From the NCBI GenBank assembly GCA_033558025.1, contig JAUCEF010000007.1:7688001-7752000 (forward strand): a stretch of DNA of 64,000 bases. Direction: 5' to 3'. Positions 43,440 to 54,640 of this stretch are shown one piece after another (position 1 is the stretch's first letter; every line of letters begins with the position of its first letter). The DNA is from Phytophthora sp. 'mugwort'. Lineage: Eukaryota; Oomycota; Peronosporomycetes; Peronosporales; Peronosporaceae. The position numbers and the translations under genes are program-made. The notes beneath the pieces were generated by a model. The model was not told the origin of the DNA. It worked only from the letters and a program-made list of their open reading frames with translations, and made no database searches.

Positions 43440-44049
43440 CAAGTTGTTGAATGGCAGCAAGGGCTCAAGTAGGCCGCGCGGAGAGCACCTACAGCCTCCC
43501 AGCCAACTGGTGCTTTGATAAATGATTCTATCATTTCGTGACGTTTGACTTAAATTTTGTATACATAAGACCGACCGTAACTGTGTCCGGGTCTACGATA
43601 CGTTTTTTGTATGGGAGCCTCCTTTCGCAGCGCGAACTTCACAAACTTCTCATCATAACTATGCTTCTCTGGAGTGTCTATAGTACATTTCTAAACAACA
43701 AGCTCCAACTCTCAGTAGCAGAAAAGTTATAGCAAAAACCATAGTGTCCGTAATATTTTGTCCGGAAATGTAGCTGAACTATACTATGTGGGGTGGGTTC
43801 AACACCGCCGGCTGTTTTAGTCGTTTACTGTAGATGGTACCGAAAAGAGAACTCAATACATATACACACGCGAGGAAGGGGCAAGACTAAGGAGGGCCAC
43901 TTGTGAGGAGGGCCATTTCATAGGAAAGGACGGTTTATTCAAGGTTCGTACATATCAAATCAGCTAGATACTATCCAAGGATAGCCTACAAAAATCAATA
44001 CAAAAATGCAGCGTGTCCGTTGCATCCAATCGTGTCCGTACCCGGGATA

Positions 44050-44700
44050 AATTTGTATTGTCGAAATATAAGATAGCACTAGAGCTCATTTGCATGATAA
44101 AAATCGAAGACACGATGCAGAGGAGGAGAATAAAGCAGCTTCTCACGGGGAGATTCGCCATATCCTCGCCAGATTCAACAAGTTCTCTCAGTTTCAAAAC
44201 ACCGTCGCTCGTCCTTCCTGTGGCACAATGCTGGCTACTAAGAGTAAGAGAGGAGGATTTCGTGTGGGCTATGAACACACTTCGACAATTTTTGACGGAG
44301 ATGGAAGTGGGTCTGCCTAGTGTAATCCTCACCGATAGGGACTTGGCATCCATGAATGCGGTTGATCGAGTTTTCGTATAGATACCGGCATTGGTGTGTA
44401 GGTTGCACCTGAACAAGAACGCTCTCAGCAAGGCGCGCCAAGTGTTGGGGCAAGTACCAGTACAGAATCCCGCTCCCCGCCAATCAATTATGAAAACACA
44501 TGGCAAACTGGTGCATGTATGGCCGCCTTCTACCTTGCGATATATGCCCGCAATGAGGATGAATTCGAGACAAGGCGGCAGAACTGCGACGGTCGAGTCA
44601 AGAAATATCTCACTACCTTGACAACCACTGGTGGAAGTAGAAGACACGCTTGTGTGTGCCTGGACCGATCGGTACAGAAACAAGTAATTTAGCCTTCTGA
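44050..44700 (+). pseudogene. MULE transposase fragment, copy 1
   Basis: Plus-strand remnant of a Mutator-like transposase. REEDFVWAMNTLRQFLTEM, LPSVILTDRDLASMNAVDRVF (second catalytic Asp region) and CRLHLNKNALSKARQVLG (the CxxH-like end of the DDE domain) read in one frame at ~44240-44450. A stop lies at 44379. Later frames read YLAIYARNEDEFETRRQN and YLTTLDNHWWK (~44540-44640). The first Asp and the C-terminal zinc finger are absent. Confidence 0.7.
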
Positions 44701-45745
44701 AGGGAGGACGGGTGTCATGTCCCCCGATCAAGCGGAGGCGAAGCATGCGAGCCGCAGCGGGTTTAGGGTTCTGCCCAAGCGAGCGTAGCGAGCTGCAAGC
44801 AGAGATGAAGCTTGTGAGCCGTAGCGGGTTTAGGGTTCTGCCCCAGCGAGCACTAGGGTCGGTGGGATTGCGCGGAGCGCATAGCTGGGTGACAGGTATT
44901 CTTAAAGATAACTCCCCGTTTTTTGCATGTTTATGTCTGTCGGCAGTGTCGGCCAATGTCGGCAACTTTACGGTATGGTACAATAATGCCTCCCTACATA
45001 CGATTGAGAGCAAGATATAAAGGTACGGTAAAACGACGACTCAACGGATGGTGCACAACTCGACCACTTGCTTCCTGGTTGGTATGCTATCCTCATGGGT
45101 TAATCATACGCTGCCAGTCGAGCCTCGCTTTCTACGGCGGTGCCTTTCTCAAGTTCTGGACTCGAGCCTCCTTACTGCTGGGTCAAGCGCCGTCTGCGCG
45201 TGTGTTGCAGTAGCCCCCCCCCCCCGTTTAAAGCGTGCCTGGGCTGCCGTGACGAAGTAGAAGCCTCGACGAGCATCGTAATTGTATTCGCTCTACTTGT
45301 ACGCGAAGGCTAGGATTCTAACTGTCCCTGTAGGCAAGTGCCGACTCCGCTTCTGTACAACTGGAAAGGTCTAATTTGGCTTCACGTAACTGTATACCGC
45401 CGTGCATTTCTTCGAAGGGTGGAACGTGTCGCCGAGTTGCTAACCGACTAACGCGCCCGACACAGTACCGTCGGTGATCAATTTAGAATCATACGCATTT
45501 CTAACCTCCTCTCACAATGATGATGTACGACTTGCTTCTGATGTGGCAGCCCAACCAGTGCTCGGACATTACCATAAACTAATGTACGGGCCTGCACACA
45601 CAAGAATAAGAAACAGTTGCCTGGCAAACGACACAATAATGAAGTATGAGGCTATACGTAATGTATTGACTTACCGTTCCTGCACCAAGCTGTCTGAGCT
45701 GTCTTCGACGTCAGTAATGCTGATGTTCATGAGAGGGAAAGAATC
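44701..45745. other. Gene-free stretch with a ~69-bp tandem duplication
   Basis: GCGGGTTTAGGGTTCTGCCC occurs at ~44758 and again at ~44827 within two adjacent copies of a ~69-bp unit. A C12 run lies at 45214-45225. The short TTTAGGG core equals the telomere unit but occurs singly, so this is no telomere. No gene is seen. Confidence 0.45.
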
Positions 45746-47289
45746 CTACTTACGGTTGACGCGTAAGAAAACCAACATTTCAAAGTTGAGTGGGAGCAGT
45801 GACGATCGTTGAGGCGTCAGGATGAACTTGCACTGCGAGAACAATCTCTCGCAGTGTTTGCTGATCACACCCAGGGTAGGGCCGTAGCGCGGTGTAGACG
45901 GCTCGCTGACAGTCTCTGAGCGCAAACGCGCTGTCGCAAAGTCTTCGTTGTCCTTGCCAGCTCGCGTTCGCGGCCGGGTGACTGGCGCTTCCGTGGGTAG
46001 TGCGGGCACGTCGTCCAACTTGAGCGGCCCCAGCGACTCCAGCTCATCCAGTGTTAGCTCCGCTGCGCGGTTCAAAAACAAACAAAAGCGCAACATAAGG
46101 CTGTTAAAGCAATCCAGGGCAACATAATAAACAACATAATCCACCTTCACCACAGCTCGCTCGAATGCTGGAGAAGGCACGATGCGCGCGTCGGCAAGCA
46201 GGTACTCTTGCGTAATAAAAAATATTTCCGCTATCTTGCCGAAAAGTACGCGAACAGAACCCATCGTGAGCGCAGTTTCCTGCAGCTTCTTCCAAACACT
46301 GTTGAAAGTCTTCAGGTTCTCCATCAGAACGACGATTCGGCGGTGAAACCGCCGGCTTGGTAACCAGGTCAAAGACCGCATCGATGCGCTTGATGGCGTC
46401 GCGAATACGCACGTAGCGCTCCAGCATCATGAACGCCGAGCTCCACCGTTTCACGTTCGCACACAGCGCCGCGAGGCTCGTGTGGCGGCGGAGCTCGGCG
46501 CGGTTCTTCGTGGTCCGCAGCGCCGTCATGAGGGTGCTAACCGTTTCGACCAGGTCCTCGTGCACGCACAGGAAATTATTGGAGGCCAGGTGAAGCGGTG
46601 CGACGCACACACACACCAACGGCACCACGAGCAAGGTGGCGGTTGCTTGGTAGTCGCGCAATTGTCACCGACGAGAAACTGCAGCTGTGACGCTGATTGG
46701 TAAAAAAATAGCTAGAATCTTCCGGATATAAGCGCAGTGGGACTCAGCGGTCATGTCCTCCTCGTCAAGTGGAGCCAGTGCCAAAAGTAGGTACTCCATC
46801 TGCCCCTCGCGCCAGAACACGGCGTGCAGAGCCACATAGTGGTCTGAAAAGCACAACCAGCCGTCGAACATGATTCCAAAATGAGGTGATTACGGCAGAG
46901 ATCTCCAGCTCGACAGCTTCGGTCGTCACAGCAATGTACTTCTAAAGTGTATTGGAGGAGATGAGCTTCAGACGCGACATAGAGCGGGTCATCTTGTGGT
47001 CCACCTCAGAGAGTGGCATGTTGCGATCGATGACCCACTCCATCCAGCTGTAGATGTTAGCTATCTTGGCGTTCACGAAGCCGAGTGAGTGCAGATTGCC
47101 GGTCGTAGCGCTGGCATGCGCGATGTAGTCGGCCTCGTACTCAGCGTACTTGTCGCGGAGGTGGCTTACGAGGTTGTCGTAGCCACTCGAGGGCAGCTGA
47201 TGTCGTACCGTGCCGCAGTACTTGCACTTGAAGTGGTGATCCGGGAGGGCTGCGAAGAGGACACGGCAGATGTCGGCGTTCTTGGCCAT
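45746..47289 (-). pseudogene. hAT-type transposase relic, copy C (near full length)
   Basis: Minus strand, from the ATG at 47289 (MAKNADICRVLF). BED finger FKCKYCGTVRHQLPSSGYDN with LVSHL; WMEWVIDRNMPLSEVDHKMTR; then after breaks LLALAPLDEEDMTAESHCAYI (~46780), LCANVKRWSSAFMMLERYVR (~46450), VLFGKIAEIFFITQEY (~46220) and the hAT dimerisation end CERLFSQCKFILTPQRSSLL with NFEMLVFLRVNR to the stop at 45746. It is the longest of the three copies but still has at least three frame changes. Confidence 0.75.
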
Positions 47290-48607
47290 GACGAAGAGGA
47301 TAGGAGCGGAGTGGAGGAGGATAACGTAGAAGTCCAAATGCGGAATGAAGTGTAATAGGATCTAGCCGTTGAATTGCAGGCAGGGGTATGTTGACAGGTC
47401 TGCAGACATCACTGGATGGCAAGAGTCAAAATGGAGAGAATTGAACACAGAATTGCATTGCACAAAATAAGTCGTTGGCGTTTTTGTCTTCAAAGTTGAG
47501 TGCTTGACTTGAATAAACTATAATCCAAAAAATAGTACTACTACCAAGTGCTACGGACGAGTAATAATATTAAATGAAGTAGAAATTTTCAATGCTATTT
47601 ATTCAAATATAATTTCCAGGCACTGAGATTCACCAAGCGCGTATATACAATTAGTATTTCTCAGTACGTTTAAAATACTGAAGTATGTGATGGTACATTA
47701 CCAGTTTTGGATCTAATGGGAATGCTTGTTCTGTAGAAATTGTGAGCCTGTCAATACCTTCAGCACTCACAGCAGTGCTAACGTTGAAGATATGTGAGCA
47801 TTTTGGGAGCAGTAGACCCAGCTTTGGAGGGCCGCATTATATGGAGTTCGTGCCAGAAGACAGACAGCTAGGTTTTCGAGCTCGGATTCGTTAGTTGGCT
47901 GACAAGATGGAGGATATAGAATGGCCTGATGCTGGACAAACACTGCTGAAGCCTACACTTAATGCATCGCAAGCCAAGTTTGTTGCTCTAGCCGAGTCAG
48001 ACCAGGAGCTGTTACTGCAATTGACGTCGGCTTGGAGTCTTGCTGCGAAACGCAAAACAGAGTACGAATCACCAGTTCATACTTGGCAAAGACGATGAGA
48101 TTCTGAAGTTTATTCGTTATTGCTATTTTGTTTTAAATTTCAAGTAGCCAAGCGGCTAGCAAACGCGTGCTGTCCATCTTTGTCAGCAAGTTGGCATCGG
48201 CAAAGACGGTAGGTCGAGAAACAGAAGGGCGTATTGCAGCATCCCATCTCCAATTGATGATCACTTGAGTGCGCTGCCTGCGGACGAGCAACTGGGCAAT
48301 GCAGCTCGATCATACTGGGCACTAACCCTTGTTAGACGGCCTGAGCAGACCCAATTTGAGTGCTTGCAGCTTCCGAGTCACCGTGACACGGATGTGGAGC
48401 GTAGCTCCATTGTAGAACGCCCCCATAGCGTAACTGGCTGACACCGGCCGACAATACCGACACCAAACGATTGGGCAGAATAAAATCATATGCGCTTTTT
48501 TATTCGGCATAACTATTAATTATCTTGTTGGCTGAAAATGTTCGAGGACGAATAAACGCGAGGTTGTGGTGGCCACCCGCCATAACACAATCATCAGCAC
48601 CATCAGC
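47290..48607. other. Repeat-flanking DNA, no gene assigned
   Basis: An open frame at 47895-48098 (+, 67 aa) begins ADKMEDIEWPDAGQTLLKP and is moderately charged. It could be a relic but matches no family I know. The remainder is AT-rich and without signal. Confidence 0.3.
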
Positions 48608-48609
48608 AT

Positions 48610-48850
48610 CAAGCGAGCAGTAGCAGCGGGAGCGCGCCAACGAGCGTGGGGAGTTCGCGTCCGGGGGGAGGCGGAATCCTCGCAGCCAGTAGCAGGATGA
48701 GCCGAGCAGTAGCAGCGGGAGCGGCGCATTCGTGCTTGGAACGTTCGCATGCGAGGGGAGGCGGTCTCCTCGCAACCAGCAGCAGGATGGGCTGAGCAGT
48801 AGCAGTAGCAGCGGGAGCGGCGATTGCGTGCTTGGGGCGTTCGCGTTGCT
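48610..48850. repeat. Tandem repeat of ~89-96 bp, three copies
   Basis: AGCAGTAGCAGCGGGAGCG starts at 48616, 48705 and 48801, each followed by a related segment containing GGAACGTTCGC or GGGGCGTTCGC. It overlaps the 3' part of the Crypton-like frame, where it would encode repeated Cys/Ala/Arg-rich segments. Confidence 0.75.
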
Positions 48851-48857
48851 TGCTGAT

Positions 48858-50283
48858 TCAGTTGCACCTCCAAGCTAGAAGTTCAGGCATCGCTGCTTGG
48901 ATGGAAAAGAGGTAGATGCGCATCCGCGACGTGTACCGTCTCATTGGGTATCTGTCGTTGATTTCAGGAATGTGATGGATCAAAGACGCCACGAGAAGAT
49001 CATCGACTCGCTGATGAGGAGTCAAGGAACTGTCTTCAAAACCCAAGTTGGACGCGAATACCAGGTGACCTAACCTCCGGATTTTTGAAGCCGTTGATGT
49101 GTCGAAGCTTCTCAGCGTAGATATGGTCGGGCTTTCTCCGGACTTCCAGTCGCTAAGCACCTTCGACACTTTCCTGTCATCAGTTGTCGTGTTTCATACA
49201 GAGGAAATGCTTTGTTTGTCGCCGTCATATTCCAACTAACCGATCCACACATATTAATTGCAGGCTTAGTGATGAATCTGCATTAGCATGCTGTGCACCA
49301 CCTTGCCGGAGCGAATGCGACGATAGGCCGAACAGGACACCAGCCTTGGCTGACTTGCACGTGCAACCTTGAGCACGCGATTGACGTAACCTTGCATTTT
49401 CAGTGGGGCAGGTGCTTGGCACTGAGGTGTCCTATCTGACGACGAACGCATTGCTTCAGCTTTATCGCCGCAGTGGAGAAGTGCGTCGGTCAATGATGTC
49501 GCGTTCGTCATCGGCCATTCGTCATCCTCCTTGCTAAGTGAAAACCCCTAGAGGTCGAGTATCGATGATGCTGGTAAAGTTTTCATCGCTAACGCCGTAC
49601 CGATCGGCGCAGTGGGCACGTGATGAACGAACTCTTGTTTGGAAAGAGAAAGAGGCCTTGTTCATCCGACGTTTTGCGCGGACCAGACGAAGGAAGAGCT
49701 CGCCCCCTGAAGACACGGACAGGTTGCACGTTTGGAGAAATGCAAGGTCAGACGCTCGTCCAAGCGCGTACCACATGATGCAGAGAAGCGCTGCGTCTTG
49801 GTACTCCTTGCTTGGGGTGGCATCGAAGTACAGCCCGTCGAGCAGAGAAGGCAAAAGTCGTCCTTTGCGGAAACTCGAGTTTTGGTCACTTTTCAATATT
49901 GTTGTCGATTGGGACAGTAACGTTCTAAAATCCGACCCATTTTGAATAATCGCTGCTCGATCGCATGGCGATTCTGTTGGGAATCTTCCAACAGCCAGTT
50001 CTTGATGATGCGGTAGTAGCTCATCACGGTGTTTCACTTTCGCAGTTCGCCGCCTCGGCCTCGTGCAAATGCGAGATTCATCGCAAAGCGGTCGACAACT
50101 CCACGAAGCCGGAACCACAGTTGTCGGCCAGAAATGTAGTTCGGACGAATCGAGCGTGGTGTTCTCCGACGGGAGGAAAACTTTGAAGGCGTTTATCGCT
50201 GTCGCTTGCGCTTGCTTCGTGATCTCAAGGCAAGGTCTTGAAGGCTCATATTTTTCGATTATGTTGTCAGCTCGCAACTTCAT
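48858..50283 (-). pseudogene. Crypton-type tyrosine recombinase relic
   Basis: Minus strand. 50283-49534 encodes the recombinase core: SFRKGRLLPSLLDGLYFDA, then AALLCIMWYALGRASDLAFL with the first catalytic Arg in GRASD and Lys in VRAK. After a frame change, ~49350-49225 reads SSHSLRQGGAQHAN, the H-x-x-R box of tyrosine recombinases. 49169-48858 adds the family's C-terminal extension (LSDWKSGESPTISTLRSFD, LGHLVFASNLGFEDSSL). Cryptons move through a recombined circle and lack inverted repeats, and they are well known in oomycetes. Frameshifts make this copy dead. Confidence 0.72.
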
Positions 50284-51260
50284 ATCCGGTGAATGTCCAA
50301 ATGCCTTGATTTATGTATCGCCGAAAAATCTCTGGCTGTTCACTGCCGATATTATGCGTAGGTCGCGTGTCGGTATCAACAACACCTAATCCTGGATGTT
50401 TTAATTGGCTAACATTGCGCAATAATGGGGTATAGTTTGCTGAAATTATCACGTGAAGATTATATTGGCACATGCGACCATACTCACGCTAGGTATTTTA
50501 TGCTGTCGACAGTTTGATGATATTCATCCATGTCTTCATGGCACGGACCACTGCCGAGTACCTGACATCGCTCACCGGCCATGCACCCGCGATCTCGTTC
50601 TCCGGGTTGGCGACCTTCACAGGTGCGAGCAACTCCTCCCGGGTACACGATTAAAGGGGATAGATACGGTTGCTGGCGTGCCTCGACGTGATCACGCAAA
50701 CTTTCGAAGCGCGACTCTCCTGTTTTTAGAAGTCTCATCAATAGAAAAACGAATGATCTAGCCACTGTAAAATGGCCTTAGTCGATAGATCCTTCTACTT
50801 CAGCAGGCACCCTTTCACGCGCGCGCTTAGCTAGCACATTCCTGGTAATGTTGAGGTCAAACTGGAGCAAGCGACAAAGTGTAGGAGTAAAGTTGTTTAG
50901 CGTGCTACAAATGATTCTTTCATAGCACCCTGCAATTTCTCTAAATAAAAACACGGATGAACACGAATATATAGCCGGAACTAACGACTTGGTCGCCAAA
51001 ATGTCTCAAAGGCACAGCATTAGCAAATTTTGCTGTCTTCCACAATTGGTCTGACTATCGGTGATTTCGGGTTTTCTGATATATGCCTTTATTCAGACAT
51101 AACGTATTCGTGGTCATTTTCTAATCGTCTTCCAAGTCCTGCAATAAAAGCTACAAGTTGAGTGGAACATCTATTTGAGATGGACGATAAAGCATCGCAA
51201 AAATGTTTTTCTATATACTCGAGTTAAATATTGACTGCCAAACCTACAATTAAACATATA
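50284..51260. other. No gene recognised; possible Crypton 5' flank
   Basis: Minus-strand frames at 50999-50484 (e.g. FNNFTPTLCRLLQFDLNIT-like and LMRLLKTGESRFESLRDHV) are open for 70-90 residues but show no known domain. Confidence 0.3.
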
Positions 51261-51725
51261 CAGCGGTGCCAAAAATTTACGCCCATCCATTTTTTGTACA
51301 TAAGGTTAACTTCAACGTGATGCCAACGTGGCCGCGAACTCCGTGCCCCTGGCCATTCATTTGCTTTTTACTGGGCTTGCACGCTATTGGCTAGCATTGC
51401 TAAGGTTCCTCCAATTATGAAGCGATAGAGCATCATTTTCTACTAATCAACAGTGTCAGAAGTTCTACACGTTGCCTCCTTGTGTCCTTTGCGTTGCACA
51501 CTTCCAGTTCTGCTCCGCAAGAAGCAAGTCTCGCCAAGACACCCGCTAGTACTCCTCTGACTTGCGTTAAAAAAAAGAGTGATTGACAAGTGGAAGGCTA
51601 AGCTTAGCCAGCTCAAGATTTGTGAGCACCTCAGCATGCCACACTGGAGTGTCCGCACTATCAGCAACCAGTTCAAAGAAGTACACACATTTTTTCTGGT
51701 GGGCGTAAACTTTCGGCACATGGTG
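51261..51725 (+). mobile_element. Deletion derivative of a Tc1-type element, 465 bp
   Basis: Inverted ends CAGCGGTGCCAAAAATTTAC (51261) and, read inward from the right end at 51725, CACCATGTGCCGAAAGTTTA share the core TTTACGCCC; TA lies on each side (51259-51260 and 51726-51727). Inside, the + strand keeps only a transposase helix-turn-helix piece: KRVIDKWKAKLSQLKICEHL, then SVRTISNQFKE. The catalytic domain is gone, so it behaves like a MITE with a coding fossil. Confidence 0.75.
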
Positions 51726-52154
51726 TATAATCCTGTAAGGGGGCAGCCCTAAATCATGGTGTCGTTCGCAAGCAACGTTACTTTCTCACCGCTCTTGCGC
51801 GGTATATTCACGTTTGCCTACCGCGCTCTGATTAAATGATCACCATGATAGACATCAGAGGAGCAGGAAATGCTGAGAGCGCCAGCACACCCAAATGATA
51901 TCAAGGGGGAGAGCAGGGAGTAAATCAGAAAGACAGGAAGGGCATGTTAAGCCACTTTAATGCACTCACTTTGGTGTCTGCCCTCAATAAGCATGCTCTT
52001 CTCAACAGGCTAACAGCCGCAAGAAATCTGAACCCGGGGCGCTCTACCGAGAGTGCTCAAGCCATGACGACGGCCTACAGAGCCGAAGTCCTCCTGGGTA
52101 GGTAGCTACTTCCACTGGGGTTAGAACATGCAAATAAATCTAGGGCGGTTCGGC
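51726..52154. other. No gene recognised; leader of the Copia remnant likely
   Basis: Lies between the Tc1 derivative and the Copia relic. No LTR pair or tRNA-binding site could be identified. Confidence 0.3.
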
Positions 52155-53000
52155 TATGGCGAAGGTGCTGGACCCCTTCGACGGGCTGCCGTCGGGCTAT
52201 CGTCGGGCTGTGGGGGCCAGTTGACGGGACGCGCCAGCTTGTGATGCTACTAAGTACGAGTTGAATGCGTCTATCGTGGAGACGGCGAAGGCATCACGCT
52301 CAACGACGCGAAAATTATCACTTGAGGAATACGAGCGATTGCAGAAAAAAGCGATTACGGAACACGCGTTCAAGGAGCGTGCTTACATGAAGCAAGTGCT
52401 TTAAGTGTACAACGAAGCGAGACGACCCGAAACGGAGCGGTGTCAGCTTGGGCGACGCCATGTTCGCAGTTGGTGAGGAACGGCCTGTTGGGTGGCTTAT
52501 GACCAGCGTTGCAACGGTTGCTCTCTGTGAATACGAGGAGTTATCGACGCGACGATTGCGGACATCAAGAAGTTGCAGGTGAGCGTCGAATGGTATCCGG
52601 GTCACGACAAAGGAGGTGCTTCACACACCCCGCACTTGGCAGATGGCTACTGTCTGTGGGGAATCTTACCGGCCGTGGCCTGGACGTGGATCTCCAGCGT
52701 TCTTCATGCGCCATCTGGGACAAGGCCAGCGCTATTACGTTAGGCAAGAATGTCGGCAAGGCGTACGTGCTTGACTGCCAACAGAAAGAGACACGGTTTT
52801 TGCAGTACGCGGAGATGTCAGTGACCGCGAGCTTTGGCAGGCTCACATGCGGCCTCCAAGCAAGAAAGGTCCGGCAAGGGCTACGAACGGAATATCAACG
52901 GTCAAGCAAGGACTCGATACGCTGTGTGACAGTTGCCTGAAAGGCAAGCCCCACATTTCGTCACGATCACTGATGAAGACCTCGCGTGTATTCACTTGTG
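52155..53000 (+). pseudogene. Ty1/Copia retrotransposon gag-pol remnant
   Basis: From ~52157 the + strand reads MAKVLDPFDGLPSGYRRAV, and later LSLEEYERLQKKAITEHAF and ERAYMKQVL (52320-52400), a Copia gag. After stops and shifts, 52660-52790 reads LLSVGNLTGRGLDVDLQRS and ITLGKNVGKAYVLDC, and ~52880-52950 reads NGISTVKQGLDTLCDSCLKG, the GAG-pre-integrase zinc-binding part (CDSC). No integrase or reverse transcriptase follows. Confidence 0.68.
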
Positions 53001-53229
53001 TTACTGTCGTGAAAAGCATTACTGACCCCAACTTAGTCGCTAGCACGAAGATGCTTTGTTCTCCGTCTTCTGCAGCTACTGCTATTTCCACTGGCGTATT
53101 ATGATCCTGTTCATTCTCATTTTGGTCGCCATTCGAACCGCCGCTATCGTAATACCTGTGTTCTAGTCGAACGACCTAAACGACATCACTATTGTGCGCG
53201 CTACTTCTATGTATCGCATCTCGTTCTTG

Positions 53230-54640
53230 CTGACGTCCACTAGCCGAGCGCCGCCGCGTACGCGGCGGTTTTAGTTTTGGTCCCAGTATTGAAAGCCCAT
53301 CGGAGCGCAGCGGAGGCGGGCAGACCCACAGAAAGTATATATTTTAATTCCAACCAATTGTTTAATTATATTCCACCAATGGCCGCCTTCGGCGAAATAT
53401 TGTTTTAGCAAAAAAGGTCCGCCTTCGCTGCGCTCGGCAGCCAATGCGATTGTGGCTAGAATCACGTTATATCGCGACAGAGAGACGGACGGACGGAGCG
53501 ACGTTATCGTTGCGTTTTAGGACTAGCCGAGCACCGCGGCGGTGTGTGCTTGTTGGGTCCCAACCCGTTCCGCCCGCTCAAGAGCACGCTCCACTACTGA
53601 GAAAATCTACCTACGGTTCGCTCCGGTAGTAGCGCCTCCGCTGGCAGAGGCTCGCTGCGCTAATCGCCGTGTTAGGATACTATGTGAGCTACCAACGCCT
53701 TCGGCTCCGGTAGGAAGGGCGGGCCCTCCGGTCCCGCTATACACAAAAAGGTTAATGGCGGCGGCGCCTCCGCTTTGCTCGGCAGCTATGTACGCTCTGG
53801 TGTAACCACACACCTTAATTGTAGCCAATGGGAGGCCGCGTTTAATTGTAGCCAATGGGAGGCCGCCTTCGATTCGCTCGGCAGCAATTAAAAAAATACA
53901 TAGTTATTGGCCAATGAGAAGGGGTTTTAAACGTGATGCAAAGCTATTTTTGCAATTTCAGGCATAGTGTTTAGAGTCGGAAAGATAGTATGATACGATT
54001 TTGTGGGTTGGTAACGGTATTAAACGCATAGCCAAGCCATGCCGAAAGGAAGGTGCAGGCGGGCAGGCAGGATTGTGACCGACAGACAGACGGACGGGTT
54101 ACTAGAATTGATGTATAGACTAGCCGAGCGCCGCCGCATGCGGGAGGTGTGTTTGTGGGGTCCCACCCCGTTCCGCTCGCTCTGCCAGCTCGTTTCACTA
54201 CTCATATCGCGTCCCACACCGTTCCAGTCGCTATTCCAGCCCGCTGTACCACTCCTATCGCGTCCCACTACGTTCCGTTCGCTGTGCCAGCTCGCTGCAC
54301 TACTCATATCGCGTAGAGTGGCCGCCTTCGCTTCGCTCGGCAGCAATTTACAATTTGAGCCAATGGGAGGCCGCCTCGCTGCGCTCGGCAGCAATTAAAA
54401 AATTACATCGATTTTGGCCGATGAGAAGTGGTTTTTAAACGTCACGCAGTGCTATTTTTGCAATTTCAGGCATAGTGTTTAGAGTCGGAAAGATAGTATG
54501 ATTCAATTTTGTGGGTTGGTGGCGGTACTAAAAGCAAATCAAAGCCATGCCGAAAGGGAGGTCCAGGCGGCCAGGTAGGATTCGGACGGACAGACGCACG
54601 GATTGGTTTCTCTGTTAGTTTAATAAATAGTAGCCCCGTG
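53230..54640 (+). repeat. Palindrome-rich repeat family, copies 2 and 3
   Basis: Same family as 29750-31235. Copy 2 starts at ~53238 with CTAGCCGAGCGCCGCCGC, and a perfect 18-bp palindrome CCGCCGCG-TA-CGCGGCGG lies at 53249-53266. It ends near 54110. Copy 3 starts at ~54118 with the same leader and ends ~54632 with TTTCTCTGTTAGTTTAATA. Both hold the modules CGCTGCGCTCGGCAGC with CCAAT boxes, a TTTTTGCAATTTCAGGCATAG block, GAGTCGGAAAGATAGTATGAT and then ATGCCGAAAGG (54039 and 54547), opening an Arg-rich frame (MPKGR...RRAGRI or RRPGRI). Confidence 0.72.

Larger units (their letters stand above)
41710..43770 (-). mobile_element. Tc1-like transposon, 2061 bp, with ~250-bp inverted repeats
   Basis: Long terminal inverted repeats at ~41710-41963 and ~43518-43770 (outer ends CACTCCCGGACAGAATATTA and CATTTCCGGACAAAATATTA), flanked by TA duplications at 41708-41709 and 43771-43772. 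The repeats match at most positions over ~250 bp. The minus strand encodes a Tc1-type transposase between them. Next to the left repeat lies a 48-bp minisatellite. Confidence 0.88.

Noticed and set aside
44755..44845. TTTAGGG motifs as telomere sequence
   Set aside because: Only single units occur in two copies 69 bp apart; a telomere would show a tandem array.
43964..45013. Long minus-strand open frame of 349 codons
   Set aside because: It is antisense to the MULE relic and a tandem duplication, has no domain signal, and its composition is that of a shadow frame.
53230..54640. CRISPR-like or rRNA spacer repeats
   Set aside because: Repeats are dispersed palindromic modules of varying spacing, without unique spacers and without rRNA sequence.
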